From NCBI GenBank assembly GCA_947307015.1, contig CAMZHV010000008.1, forward strand, positions 1 to 64,000: 64,000 nucleotides of DNA, read 5' to 3'. Origin of the DNA: an uncultured Prevotellaceae bacterium. Its GTDB lineage: Bacteria > Bacteroidota > Bacteroidia > Bacteroidales > Bacteroidaceae. The notes under the pieces were generated by a model. That model saw nothing but the letters and a program-made list of their open reading frames with translations. It did not search any database and was not told where the DNA came from. The stretch's first letter is position 1. Each line of letters begins with the position of its first letter. Shown in pieces: positions 26,821 to 36,042 of the stretch. Both the position numbers and the translations under genes were made by a program.

Positions 26821-28443
26821 CTATTTCATTGAGAACTTCCAAGCCATATCCTTGACACGTCCAGGGATGACATAGTCATAAGATGAGGTGCGGTCGAGGT
26901 CGCCACTCGCGGTGTTGATGCGGTATTCATAGAGATGTCCTTCGTGGCGCAGTTCGCTCCATGTGGCGATGTGAACGAGTTCGTCGCACGAAGGCATCAT
27001 GGCCGTGGAATAGACCGTGTTGTAATACTTTTGAATCCGCACGCTGGTGACCTCCTCATCAGCCGATGGAGCTTCCCAAGCAACGGTGGCCGGGAGTCCG
27101 CTGTCGTAGGCATAGAGATAAACTTTGGAGCCAGCACCGTAGTAAACGAAGCTTCCGACATTGCTGGCTGCTAACGTTGTGGCCTCGGCGACTGCGGGAC
27201 AAAGCGTGGTCATGTCGTAGAGGGCGACACCAATATGGCTGTCCTCGGGCGTGGTGGTAGAGAAGTTGGCCACGGCGAGCTTACGCTCTGTTCCACGGCT
27301 CATTAGCAGATAATCGTAAGGCTGTAGACGTTGTTGTCCAACGCCCCAATCACCCATGAGCAGCTGCATACCCGTGTTGTTTACGTCGAAGGCGGCAGTA
27401 CTGGACTGTATGCCAAACGCCTCCAGTTGAGCACGTTCGTATGCGGCATAACGGAAACATTGATGCGTTTGATCGTAGACGACGATACCATAGTTCAACT
27501 GGTTGGGTAGCTCGGCATTCCAAGGTGCCAGTTCGCCTACACCATCGTCGAACTTAGCGATGCCAAAGCGTGATTCGCGTTCGCCCGAAGCGCTATTGAA
27601 ATAGGTGTTGGTGTATATTTTATTGTCATTGATAAGCACCTCAGAGCACTGGCCTGACACGCCGCCATTGCCATGGTGGCTGTACCACGTAGGTGCCATG
27701 CGCTCAGGCGCTTCGTTGAAGAAGTTGTTGAAAGCCATAGCTTGCTCAATGGCGATATCGGTGACGCCGACAAGGGTGTAGTCCGTGCATAGGCCGACAT
27801 AGTTGTTGGCTCCCAACGACATGGCGATGTCGAAGCAGCGGATGGGGCGTCCTTGCAGTGGCGCGCCGTTGGTGAGCTCGTAGAGGTTCGTGTATGCACG
27901 GTCGACGGTGACATTGCTCTTTGTCCAAGGATTGAAGATAAGTGCCAGATCAGAGAAACCTGGGCGGTCGGCACGCTCGTAGAAAACCATCCATCCGCCG
28001 TCGAAGGCTTCACTGACTGTCACGCCAACGCGAAAGAATTGACGTATGCCGTCACGCTGGTTGGTGACGACGAGTTGCACGAGGTAGTTGCCGCCAGTGC
28101 GCATGATGGGTGTCTTGAGGTGGCGCTCGTGGCCAAGGGTGTCAATGATGGTGCTCATGCCGGCAGCTGTGGCTGCGCTGTAGATAGTCCACTGGTAGGA
28201 CAGGGGTGCCGCAGCGTCGTTGTCCACCTGCTGTCCGTTGAAATAGATGTGGGGCGAGAGCTCGAGGGTGTCGAAGCGCTGGATGGCATAGTTGGCCTGC
28301 ATTCCCGTCCCCGTTGTGTCAATCACCACTTCGTCGAGGTCGTGGTAGGTGTAGTTGCCGAGGTCGGAATAACATGAACCCATCGCCATCGCGATGACGA
28401 TGGCTATTGGATAAAAAATAATATATAATGTATAATTGCGCAT
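26821..28443 (-). CDS. PKD-like-domain lipoprotein of a SusC/D locus
   Basis: Lipobox MGSCYSDLGNYTYHDLDEVVID; position after SusC/SusD/DUF4843. Confidence 0.6.
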   Translation of the reverse strand: MRNYTLYIIFYPIAIVIAMAMGSCYSDLGNYTYHDLDEVVIDTTGTGMQANYAIQRFDTLELSPHIYFNGQQVDNDAAAPLSYQWTIYSAATAAGMSTIIDTLGHERHLKTPIMRTGGNYLVQLVVTNQRDGIRQFFRVGVTVSEAFDGGWMVFYERADRPGFSDLALIFNPWTKSNVTVDRAYTNLYELTNGAPLQGRPIRCFDIAMSLGANNYVGLCTDYTLVGVTDIAIEQAMAFNNFFNEAPERMAPTWYSHHGNGGVSGQCSEVLINDNKIYTNTYFNSASGERESRFGIAKFDDGVGELAPWNAELPNQLNYGIVVYDQTHQCFRYAAYERAQLEAFGIQSSTAAFDVNNTGMQLLMGDWGVGQQRLQPYDYLLMSRGTERKLAVANFSTTTPEDSHIGVALYDMTTLCPAVAEATTLAASNVGSFVYYGAGSKVYLYAYDSGLPATVAWEAPSADEEVTSVRIQKYYNTVYSTAMMPSCDELVHIATWSELRHEGHLYEYRINTASGDLDRTSSYDYVIPGRVKDMAWKFSMK

Positions 28444-28456
28444 GGCTGTCTGAAAA

Positions 28457-29290
28457 TTAGAATGTCACCAACTCTCCATATTCATCGGTGAGCGGTGTGT
28501 CGTGGCTCTCGTTGTATTCCCTGAGTGCCTGCTGCATGACTTGCTGGAGTTGTACGGCATAAGCAGCAGAGATCGTATTTGTCTCTTTGTCGTAAGCGGG
28601 TATTGCTCCCATGCTCGAACGAATCTGGAAGTCGATGAGGCCGAGGTGCTCTATCATGAACTGGTACTTCACGCGGCTGTAGGTACCGAAATACTTGGAG
28701 ATGGGGAAGTAGATGAGCATGTCGTTGCGTGTGGGCACCGTGTCCCAGTTGTCGGGTTTGGCGAGATAGTTCTTGACGATAACGGTAAAGGCTTGATGAT
28801 CCTCTGTGCCAAGATCGAACTGCTCGCCTGACACCACGCGGAACTGCACTGAGCCGTCGCTCTCGGAGAAGAGGTTGGCATCGGGCAGCAGTTGCGTGTT
28901 GAGATGCAGGGCGTAGGTGCCGCCGATGGCTCCTGCCGGGATGACGAAATCCTCGTAACGCACGGTGGGTGCTACCACGCTGGCATCGTCGCCGAAGGCC
29001 TCGAGATGGAAAGTGCGGTCGTAGTCGACGGGCATACCCGTGATCTGTGCATAGAACGTCACGCTCCCTTCTTCGTAGGCGTAGGAGTAGTTGTAAGTTG
29101 TTGACTCATAAACCACGCCTGCCGTTGTTCCCACCCAGATGTTCAGACGCGTTTCGGTTGTGTCATAGGTTGGGACGTCGACGTGAGAGCAGGAAGTCAG
29201 CAATAACAGACCCACCCCCCAGCCCCTCCCTTGTAGGGAGGGGAGTATATACTTTTGCAGGTAATGAGCGATTCTTATTAAATGATTCAT
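28457..29290 (-). CDS. DUF4843-like lipoprotein
   Basis: Lipobox LLTSCSHVDVPTYDTTETRLNIWVG; YEDFVIPAGAIGGTYALHL; locus position. Confidence 0.6.
   Translation of the reverse strand: MNHLIRIAHYLQKYILPSLQGRGWGVGLLLLTSCSHVDVPTYDTTETRLNIWVGTTAGVVYESTTYNYSYAYEEGSVTFYAQITGMPVDYDRTFHLEAFGDDASVVAPTVRYEDFVIPAGAIGGTYALHLNTQLLPDANLFSESDGSVQFRVVSGEQFDLGTEDHQAFTVIVKNYLAKPDNWDTVPTRNDMLIYFPISKYFGTYSRVKYQFMIEHLGLIDFQIRSSMGAIPAYDKETNTISAAYAVQLQQVMQQALREYNESHDTPLTDEYGELVTF
29209..29260. repeat. GC-rich repeat in the DUF4843-like gene signal peptide region (YILPSLQGRGWGVGL)
   Basis: gacccaccccccagcccctcccttgtagggaggggagtatatac. Confidence 0.8.
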
Positions 29291-29346
29291 TATAATATAA
29301 ATAACTAATGAATGTATTCTTATTATATTATGTTCGGTAATTACTA

Positions 29347-29380
29347 CCCTCCCTCACAGGGAGGGCGGGGGTGGGTCTTT
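29347..29380. repeat. Intergenic GC-rich palindromic repeat 3' of the susD-like gene
   Basis: ccctccctcacagggagggcgggggtgggtcttt. Confidence 0.8.
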
Positions 29381-30897
29381 TACATATTACTTTCCCTTTG
29401 TGCTGCCTCAGTCTCTGTGATCGGCAGCGGGAAAGTGTAGAGCTTTTCCTCAACCATGTTCACCTCGGGATTAGTGAGGATGGTCTCGCGGTTGAGACGT
29501 TTGTATAGGAAGAAGAGCTGACCTTCGCCTAAAAACTCGCGACGATACTCGTGGATGAGTTCGAGCATAAAATCAGCAGGCATAGCTGTGAGCGCTGTCA
29601 AGTTACGTGCCACGCGCAGCTCGTTCAGCGTTGCCAAAGCGCCCTCGTTGTCGCCCTGGCGGAACTGCACCTCGCTGCGAATGAGATACATCTCCGCTAC
29701 GCGAAGCATCGGCATCTTGTAGCGATAATAGGAGGCGCTTGAACTCGGTTCATCGTACTTGCGCAGATAGCGGTTGCTGGCGTTGGCTCCTGAACCATTC
29801 TTGAAAAGGAAGGTGTAGCGATAGTCGCGCGTAGCACGGTCGAAATAGTCGAGCAGACGGTCGCGTGTCACAGCAAAGCTGTTCGTAGTACCGTCCGTAA
29901 AATAGATGTCCGCGATGTCAGCCGTCATTGTCAGGTTGTTGAGGGCAAACAGCTGCTCCGTGACCAGCGAACGATCCACGCCGTTCTGGAGATTAGTCAC
30001 CGTAGCCCACGGGAAGAGATCAGCGTTGATGACCTCAACAGCTGCCGCCAATGCCTTGTCATACTGCCCTGCCCACATATACACGCGGGCTTGTAAGCCT
30101 TTCACGGCGTAGTAGTTGAGGTGTAGCTGTCGGTTGAGAAGATAGCCGTTGTCCACGCTCTCAGAAATCTCACGACCTGTGACGATGGGGTCAGCTTCCT
30201 TGAGCAACGCTTCAGCTGCTTGTAAGTCGGCGAGCACAGCATCCGTCACCTCACGTACCGTCAACTGTGGGAAAACACGGTAGGAGAGGGCGGTGCTATA
30301 GGGAATAGATGGCTGATCAGGGTTTACGGCATAGCTGACACCGAAGCAGCGCAAAAGGTCGAAATGGAGGAAGGCGCGTAGTGCCAGGGCTTCGCCCTTG
30401 ATGACGCCATAGTTGTCACGCGAGAAAATCGTCTTGTCTTCGTCGATGTGCGCCAGCAGGTTGTTCACATTAGCAATACCGCTGTAGCTGTTCGCCCAAA
30501 TCTCGCGCAGGTAGTTGGGTGGGAGCGTGGCTTCATAATCGTACTTGGCCACATCTTCATACTGGCTCTGGCTGTAATAGTCCCACTCGCGTGCCAACAC
30601 GCCCATAAAGCCGAAGGTCAGCTCCTTGGCGTAGGTCTTCGTGGTAACCATCGAGGAATAGACGCCCGCCAACGCTTCCTTGAACCCATTTTCCTTGGCA
30701 AACAGCTCGGTGTCTTCAACTTGCGAGCGGGGCTGTACGTCGAGCCAGGAGTTACAGCTTGTCAGCGCACTAACAAGCAGAAGGAGAACAACGGACTCTC
30801 CCCCCGCCCTCCCTGTTAGGGAGGGAGCGATTACCCTTGAGTAAAAGTTTCGTATATTATGGAAGAAGTGAAATCTCATTATATTATATAATCTCAT
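29380..30897 (-). CDS. SusD/RagB family outer-membrane lipoprotein
   Basis: LTSCNSWLDVQPRSQVEDTELFAKENGFKEALAGVYSSM; LRVAEMYLIRSEVQFRQGDNEGALATLNELR. Confidence 0.92.
   Translation of the reverse strand: MRLYNIMRFHFFHNIRNFYSRVIAPSLTGRAGGESVVLLLLVSALTSCNSWLDVQPRSQVEDTELFAKENGFKEALAGVYSSMVTTKTYAKELTFGFMGVLAREWDYYSQSQYEDVAKYDYEATLPPNYLREIWANSYSGIANVNNLLAHIDEDKTIFSRDNYGVIKGEALALRAFLHFDLLRCFGVSYAVNPDQPSIPYSTALSYRVFPQLTVREVTDAVLADLQAAEALLKEADPIVTGREISESVDNGYLLNRQLHLNYYAVKGLQARVYMWAGQYDKALAAAVEVINADLFPWATVTNLQNGVDRSLVTEQLFALNNLTMTADIADIYFTDGTTNSFAVTRDRLLDYFDRATRDYRYTFLFKNGSGANASNRYLRKYDEPSSSASYYRYKMPMLRVAEMYLIRSEVQFRQGDNEGALATLNELRVARNLTALTAMPADFMLELIHEYRREFLGEGQLFFLYKRLNRETILTNPEVNMVEEKLYTFPLPITETEAAQRESNM
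30794..30840. repeat. GC-rich palindromic repeat copy in the susD-like signal peptide region (VIAPSLTGRAGGESV)
   Basis: actctccccccgccctccctgttagggagggagcgattaccc. Confidence 0.85.
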
Positions 30898-30947
30898 TAA
30901 TATGAATAATTGTCCATGAATAAATGTCCATTCTTGTTCAGTATCTG

Positions 30948-30984
30948 CTCCCTCCCTAACAGGGAGGGCGGGGGGAGAGTCTTC
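30948..30984. repeat. Intergenic GC-rich palindromic repeat 3' of the susC-like gene
   Basis: ctccctccctaacagggagggcggggggagagtcttc. Confidence 0.8.
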
Positions 30985-30990
30985 TTTTTT

Positions 30991-33900
30991 TTAGAACGTA
31001 GCCGTCACTGACAGCGAGAAGGTGTGGGCATAGGGGTAGTTGAGACCGCGCTCGGCATGAATCGTGGAGAGGTGGAAAACATCGTTCATATACCCCGTCA
31101 CACGCAGGCGCTCCAGCTTGGCACGCCGCAGCCATGAGCAGTACTTGAAGTCGTAGTAGGCTGAGAGGCTCGTCATGTCGAGCATGTTGTTGCGCTGCAC
31201 GAAGCGTGTAGAGGCGTAGGTCGTCGTCGGCGTAGCAGAGATGTGCTTGTAAAGCGCCACATCACCTGGCGTATTCCATGTGTCGCTGAACACGCGACGG
31301 TCAACGTTGTACGCCACATTGACGTTCTCGACACGATCCACGAGCGTCTGATTGTAGTAGTCACCGCCCATCTGATAGCTCATCAACAGACTTAGACCGA
31401 ACCCCTTGTATTCGCCATTGAATCCGAAGCTGCCATGCACTTTGGGGTTGGAGTCGCCAGCGATGATATAATCGTCAGTAGTGTAACTGTAAGTTGTCGT
31501 ACCATCCTTCTTGAGGAACAGCTCTCGTCCTGTGGCGGGGTCAATGCCGAGCGACTGCACCGCCCAAATAACACTCATCGATTGCCCTTCCTCGTAGCGT
31601 ATGATGGGCGATGTGGTGTTTTCGGCATCTTGTTCGCGGTTGAAACTACTGAGGGCGTCACTGATTTTCGTCACCTTGTTCACATTATGGGCAATGCTAC
31701 CAGTGAGGCTCATGTACGACTGTCCCTTCTGGAAGAAACGCCAGTTGGCTGTAGCTTCTATGCCTCGGTTTTGCACGTTGCCTAAGTTTTCCATGTATGA
31801 GGTGAACCCCGTTGAAGTGGGGATGGTCATGGCGATCAGGGCGTCGCGTGTACGGCTGTCGTAGTAGTCGAAGCGCACGTTTAGGCGTTTCCACAGCCCC
31901 AAATCAAGACCTACCGTGAAGTCACCTGTCTGCTGCCATTTCAAATTGGTGTTGGGCATTCCCATGAGATAGGCACCCGAGATATTGTCATAAATGATAC
32001 TATCGTAGAACTTATACGTTGCTTTGGCCTGATAGGGCGAGAAGTTCTGGTTACCAGTGAGGCCATAAGTGACGCGGATTTTGCATAGCGTCAGCCATTT
32101 TGCAGACTCCATGAAATGTTCCTTGTGAAGGTTCCAGCCGAGACCGGCACTCCAGAAGGTGCCCCAGCGGTTGTCACTGCCGAAGACCGAAGAGCCGTTG
32201 AAACGCAGGCTGGCGTCGAAGAGATAGCGCTCGTCGTAGCTGTAGTTGGCTGCGCCCGTGAAACCCAAAGAGCGTGTCGTGGTCTCAGAACCTGACGGCT
32301 TGCCGCCTTCAGCATATTGCTTGGCGAAAGTGATGTAGTCGACGTGGTTGTTGAGGAATCCCCAGGCAGTCATGCCTTCCGTGCTACCGTTGGCGGTCTG
32401 TAGCGAGTAAGCGGCATTAGCCAGCAAGAGGTGCTTATCCCATGTATGAGAGTAATTTCCTGTTATGTCCACGCTGAGGCTGTTGTTCTCGCCGTTGCTG
32501 ATGGCATAGCTGCCGCGCTGGAAGTAGCGATCGCCCGTCCATTCGGTGAAGCGGGTGTGGTCGCCGGGATAGAAGTCCTCTCGCTTGTCGTTCTTGTGGA
32601 TATAACCCAGACGTGCCGTGAAGCGCAGGTCATCGATGGGGCGGTATTCGAGATAGAAGTTCTCCACCACCTCAGTGTACTTCGAGAAATTCTTCGTGCC
32701 AATGGTGGCGTTATAGAGCGGGTTGTAGTAGGTTAATGTGCTGCCGCTGTAGCCTGGCGATGTGAAGGTGCCTAACACTTTTTGCATATTCCCATTCTCG
32801 TCCGTGGGTGTGAAATAGGGATTTATCTTCACGTAGTCGCTGAATGTTCCATAGGGACTGTCATCGGCGCGGTTTCCGTTGACGCTGAGCGAATTGCGGA
32901 ACATCCATTGCTTGTAGCGGTAACTCAAGTTGATATTGCCAGAAAGCGTGGTGCGGTCGGACTTCTTCATCACGCCCGCCACGTTATTGTACATCAGACT
33001 GGCGGCATAGCGCATCTCTTCCGTTCCGCCTTCGATGTAGGCGGTGTGTTTGTGGCCGACGCCTGAGCGAAGGGGCTGCGAGAGCCAATAGGTGTCGACA
33101 CCACGGGCAATGTCGGCAGCTGTGCGGTTGTATTCCTCATCGAGCAACGCCTGATAATATGGTGACGTGGCCTCATAGCGCCCGGCATTGAGCTCTACCT
33201 GTAGTTTCTCTGCGGCGTTGCAGAGATCGTAAGTCGTCAGGTCAGGCACTTCAACGTTGATGTCGCCAGTGTAGGTGATGCGCAGGCGTCCAGCTTCAGG
33301 CAGGATAGTCTCGACAACGATGACGCCGTTGCTGGCCTTGGAGCCATAGATGGCTTTAGCCGCGCCGTCCTTGAGGATGGTGACGCTTTTAATGCGGTTC
33401 ATGTCGAGGTCGAATATCTGCTGTTGAGTGGCTTCGAAGCCGTCGAGGATGAATAGCGGGGCGTTGGGGTTGCCGCTGTATTCGCCCTGTAAGCCGCTGA
33501 ATGATGCCTTACCGCGAATGGTGATGTCCGACATGTAATTGGGATTGGAACCATTAATGCTGTTCATGTCTACTACGAACGATGGGTCGAGCGACTGTAT
33601 AATTTTAAGCACGTTGGAGTTGCCAACCATCTTCAGCTCTTCCTGCGAATAGGATACAGCGGAACCTGTAAAGGTAGAGGATTTATAGTCAAACAAACCT
33701 GTCACGACGACTTCTTCCATGTCGCCGCTTTCGCTGAGCACGATGACTTGATTTGTGTAGTTCTTTTTGCCGTCAAACTGTTTGGAGAAGGGCTTCATAC
33801 CCACATAAGAAAAGTCCAGCGTTACCACCTGACCTCGAGGAACACCAATGGCGAATTTACCGTCGGCATCAGCCACGGCTCCTGCCTTGGTCTCGCGGAT

Positions 33901-34152
33901 ACGGATGCTGGCACCAGGAAGCGTCTCGCCGTGCGCGTCCTGGATGACACCTGTGATAAGAAGCTCATCGACAGCTTGTCCGTTGGGGTGCTGCGGTGTA
34001 ACGCTTTGCATGGGCACGGATGTAGGTTTGTCTTGAGCATACAAAACTGAAGACCCAACAGACCCACCCCCTGCCCTCCCTATAAGGGAGGGAGCTGTTA
34101 CTTGGGCTAATGTGAGACCTATTGATAATAAAACTTTATATGTTGTCCTCAT
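30991..34152 (-). CDS. SusC/RagA family TonB-dependent receptor
   Basis: TonB plug motifs, VIQDAHGETLPGASIRIRETKAGAVADADGKFAI carboxypeptidase-D-like repeat, ILKDGAAKAIYGSKASNGVIVVET. Confidence 0.95.
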   Translation of the reverse strand: MRTTYKVLLSIGLTLAQVTAPSLIGRAGGGSVGSSVLYAQDKPTSVPMQSVTPQHPNGQAVDELLITGVIQDAHGETLPGASIRIRETKAGAVADADGKFAIGVPRGQVVTLDFSYVGMKPFSKQFDGKKNYTNQVIVLSESGDMEEVVVTGLFDYKSSTFTGSAVSYSQEELKMVGNSNVLKIIQSLDPSFVVDMNSINGSNPNYMSDITIRGKASFSGLQGEYSGNPNAPLFILDGFEATQQQIFDLDMNRIKSVTILKDGAAKAIYGSKASNGVIVVETILPEAGRLRITYTGDINVEVPDLTTYDLCNAAEKLQVELNAGRYEATSPYYQALLDEEYNRTAADIARGVDTYWLSQPLRSGVGHKHTAYIEGGTEEMRYAASLMYNNVAGVMKKSDRTTLSGNINLSYRYKQWMFRNSLSVNGNRADDSPYGTFSDYVKINPYFTPTDENGNMQKVLGTFTSPGYSGSTLTYYNPLYNATIGTKNFSKYTEVVENFYLEYRPIDDLRFTARLGYIHKNDKREDFYPGDHTRFTEWTGDRYFQRGSYAISNGENNSLSVDITGNYSHTWDKHLLLANAAYSLQTANGSTEGMTAWGFLNNHVDYITFAKQYAEGGKPSGSETTTRSLGFTGAANYSYDERYLFDASLRFNGSSVFGSDNRWGTFWSAGLGWNLHKEHFMESAKWLTLCKIRVTYGLTGNQNFSPYQAKATYKFYDSIIYDNISGAYLMGMPNTNLKWQQTGDFTVGLDLGLWKRLNVRFDYYDSRTRDALIAMTIPTSTGFTSYMENLGNVQNRGIEATANWRFFQKGQSYMSLTGSIAHNVNKVTKISDALSSFNREQDAENTTSPIIRYEEGQSMSVIWAVQSLGIDPATGRELFLKKDGTTTYSYTTDDYIIAGDSNPKVHGSFGFNGEYKGFGLSLLMSYQMGGDYYNQTLVDRVENVNVAYNVDRRVFSDTWNTPGDVALYKHISATPTTTYASTRFVQRNNMLDMTSLSAYYDFKYCSWLRRAKLERLRVTGYMNDVFHLSTIHAERGLNYPYAHTFSLSVTATF
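34061..34110. repeat. GC-rich palindromic repeat copy in the susC-like signal peptide region (VTAPSLIGRAGGGSVGSS)
   Basis: gacccaccccctgccctccctataagggagggagctgttacttgggcta. Confidence 0.85.
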
Positions 34153-34164
34153 TATATAAATCGT

Positions 34165-34929
34165 TTACGGTTCCGTTTCCCCTTCAATGTAATTTTCCAT
34201 CCAGAGCTGCTCGCCATCGAATACGGCGTAGGTGAACTGCGTGATCCAATCGCCGAGGATGAGGACGCGTGAGGTGCGGGACAGCATCAGGTCAAGCTCA
34301 ATGTGGCGATGGCCGAAAATGAAATAGTTGACATCGGGATGGCTGCGGAGGTAGTCCTTGGCGAAGAGCACCAACTGCTCCTTGTCCTCGCCAAGGTAGG
34401 CTGGGGGGGCGGCGTTCTCTTGCATCTTGCGGCTGTGTGCTGCCCACCGCAAGCCAAAATCTATGGCCCAACGGGGATGTATGGTGGAGAAGAGTATCTG
34501 AGCGACGCGATTGTGGAACAGCCAGCGCAAGAATTTGAACTTGCGGTCGGGATCACCAAGACCATCGCCGTGCGCCACGAAGAAGAGCTTGTCGGCTAAC
34601 TCTATGGTCATGGGCTTGCGATGCATTACGATGCCGCACTCTTTCTCGAGATAATCGTACGCCCAAATATCGTGGTTACCTGTGAAGAAATGCACCTCTA
34701 CGCCGAGATCGGTCAACTCGCTAATCTTGCCTAACAGGCGCGTGAAGCCCTTGGGAACGACAAACTTATATTCATACCAAAAATCAAACATATCTCCCAG
34801 CATATAGACAGCTCCAGCTTTTTCCTTAATGGTGTCGAGGAAACGGACCAAACGGCGTTCCTGAGTGCGACCGTGTTTGATGGCACGACTGCCGAGGTGA
34901 GCATCAGAGATGAAATAAATAGGCTTCAC
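34165..34929 (-). CDS. lpxH: UDP-2,3-diacylglucosamine diphosphatase
   Basis: YFISDAHLGSRAIKHGRTQERRLVRFLDTI, MLGDMFDFWYEYKFVVPKGFTRLLGKI, FTGNHDIW, HRHIELDL. Confidence 0.88.
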   Translation of the reverse strand: MKPIYFISDAHLGSRAIKHGRTQERRLVRFLDTIKEKAGAVYMLGDMFDFWYEYKFVVPKGFTRLLGKISELTDLGVEVHFFTGNHDIWAYDYLEKECGIVMHRKPMTIELADKLFFVAHGDGLGDPDRKFKFLRWLFHNRVAQILFSTIHPRWAIDFGLRWAAHSRKMQENAAPPAYLGEDKEQLVLFAKDYLRSHPDVNYFIFGHRHIELDLMLSRTSRVLILGDWITQFTYAVFDGEQLWMENYIEGETEP

Positions 34930-34990
34930 GATTTGACAATTTTACGATTTGACAATTTTACTTGCCCCACCGGGGGGGGCATAGGGGGCC

Positions 34991-35305
34991 TTACAGCAGC
35001 CCAAGTTCGAGTTTTGCTTCCTCAGTCATCATGTCCTGCGTCCATTCGGGTTCGAAGACAAGGTTGACGTTGACGGTTGTAAGACCCTCTATGGTCTCCA
35101 GTTTCTGTCGCACGTCCTCGACGATGAAATCAGCCATAGGGCATGAGGGGGCTGTCATGGTCATATCCACATCCAACTGCTTGAGGTCGTCGCTCAACTC
35201 AATGCGGTATATCAGCCCTAAGTCAAACACATTCACTGGTATCTCAGGGTCATACACCGTCTTGAGCATCTCAACTATTTTATCTTCTAATTTTATCTTG
35301 TCCAT
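34991..35305 (-). CDS. MIP18/DUF59-family metal-sulfur cluster assembly protein (SufT-like)
   Basis: LKTVYDPEIPVNVFDLGLIYRIEL...MTMTAPSCPMADFIVEDVRQKL. Confidence 0.9.
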   Translation of the reverse strand: MDKIKLEDKIVEMLKTVYDPEIPVNVFDLGLIYRIELSDDLKQLDVDMTMTAPSCPMADFIVEDVRQKLETIEGLTTVNVNLVFEPEWTQDMMTEEAKLELGLL

Positions 35306-35358
35306 TGTACATTATTCATTGTTCATTATTCATTATCAATTTTTCATTTTTCATTAAC

Positions 35359-36042
35359 TTATACCTTCCCCTCCTCATGATAGCTATAGTAGTTGCCGTC
35401 GGTGACGATGACGTGATCCAGCAGGCGGATGTTCATGACCTGACAAGCGCGTTGTAGGCCTTCGGTGAGCTTATCGTCGTCGCGCGACGGCTTCGTATTT
35501 CCCGAGGGGTGGTTGTGAACGAGCACGACGGTCGGCGTCTGACGGATCAGCGCCTCACGTAGCACGAGCCGTATGTCCACCTGTGTGCCAGCTATGCCTC
35601 CTTTGCTAATGAGGAAAGGCTGTCCCTCCAGGCTGCGGTCGGTGCGAAGGTACAACGCATAGCTCTCTTCGTGCGACAGGTCACGCATCCGGGGATACAT
35701 GATATTGTAGATATCCGTGGAGTTCTCCACTTTGCGTTTCTCGGCAGCAGCTTCCATCGTGCGGCGCTTGCCTAGTTCGCAAGCCGCCATGATGGTGACG
35801 GCCTTGGCAGGTCCTAAGCCCTTGTAATTCTTTGTCAGGTCGCTCAACGACAAGCGTCCCAACGTTTTCAGGCTCCCCCCACAGTCGCCCAGCAGCCGCT
35901 GCATCAACTGTACCGCCGTCTCCTCGGTGTTTCCGCTACCGATGAGTATGGCTAACAACTCGGCAGGAGAGAGTGCCGCAGCGCCCTGCTCCATCAGCCG
36001 TTCACGTGGACGTTCTTCTATGGGGAGTTCCTTGATATTCAT
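35359..36042 (-). CDS. radC: RadC family (JAB/MPN) protein
   Basis: ALSPAELLAILIGSGNTEETAVQLMQRLL; VVLVHNHPSGNTKPSRDD. Confidence 0.92.
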   Translation of the reverse strand: MNIKELPIEERPRERLMEQGAAALSPAELLAILIGSGNTEETAVQLMQRLLGDCGGSLKTLGRLSLSDLTKNYKGLGPAKAVTIMAACELGKRRTMEAAAEKRKVENSTDIYNIMYPRMRDLSHEESYALYLRTDRSLEGQPFLISKGGIAGTQVDIRLVLREALIRQTPTVVLVHNHPSGNTKPSRDDDKLTEGLQRACQVMNIRLLDHVIVTDGNYYSYHEEGKV

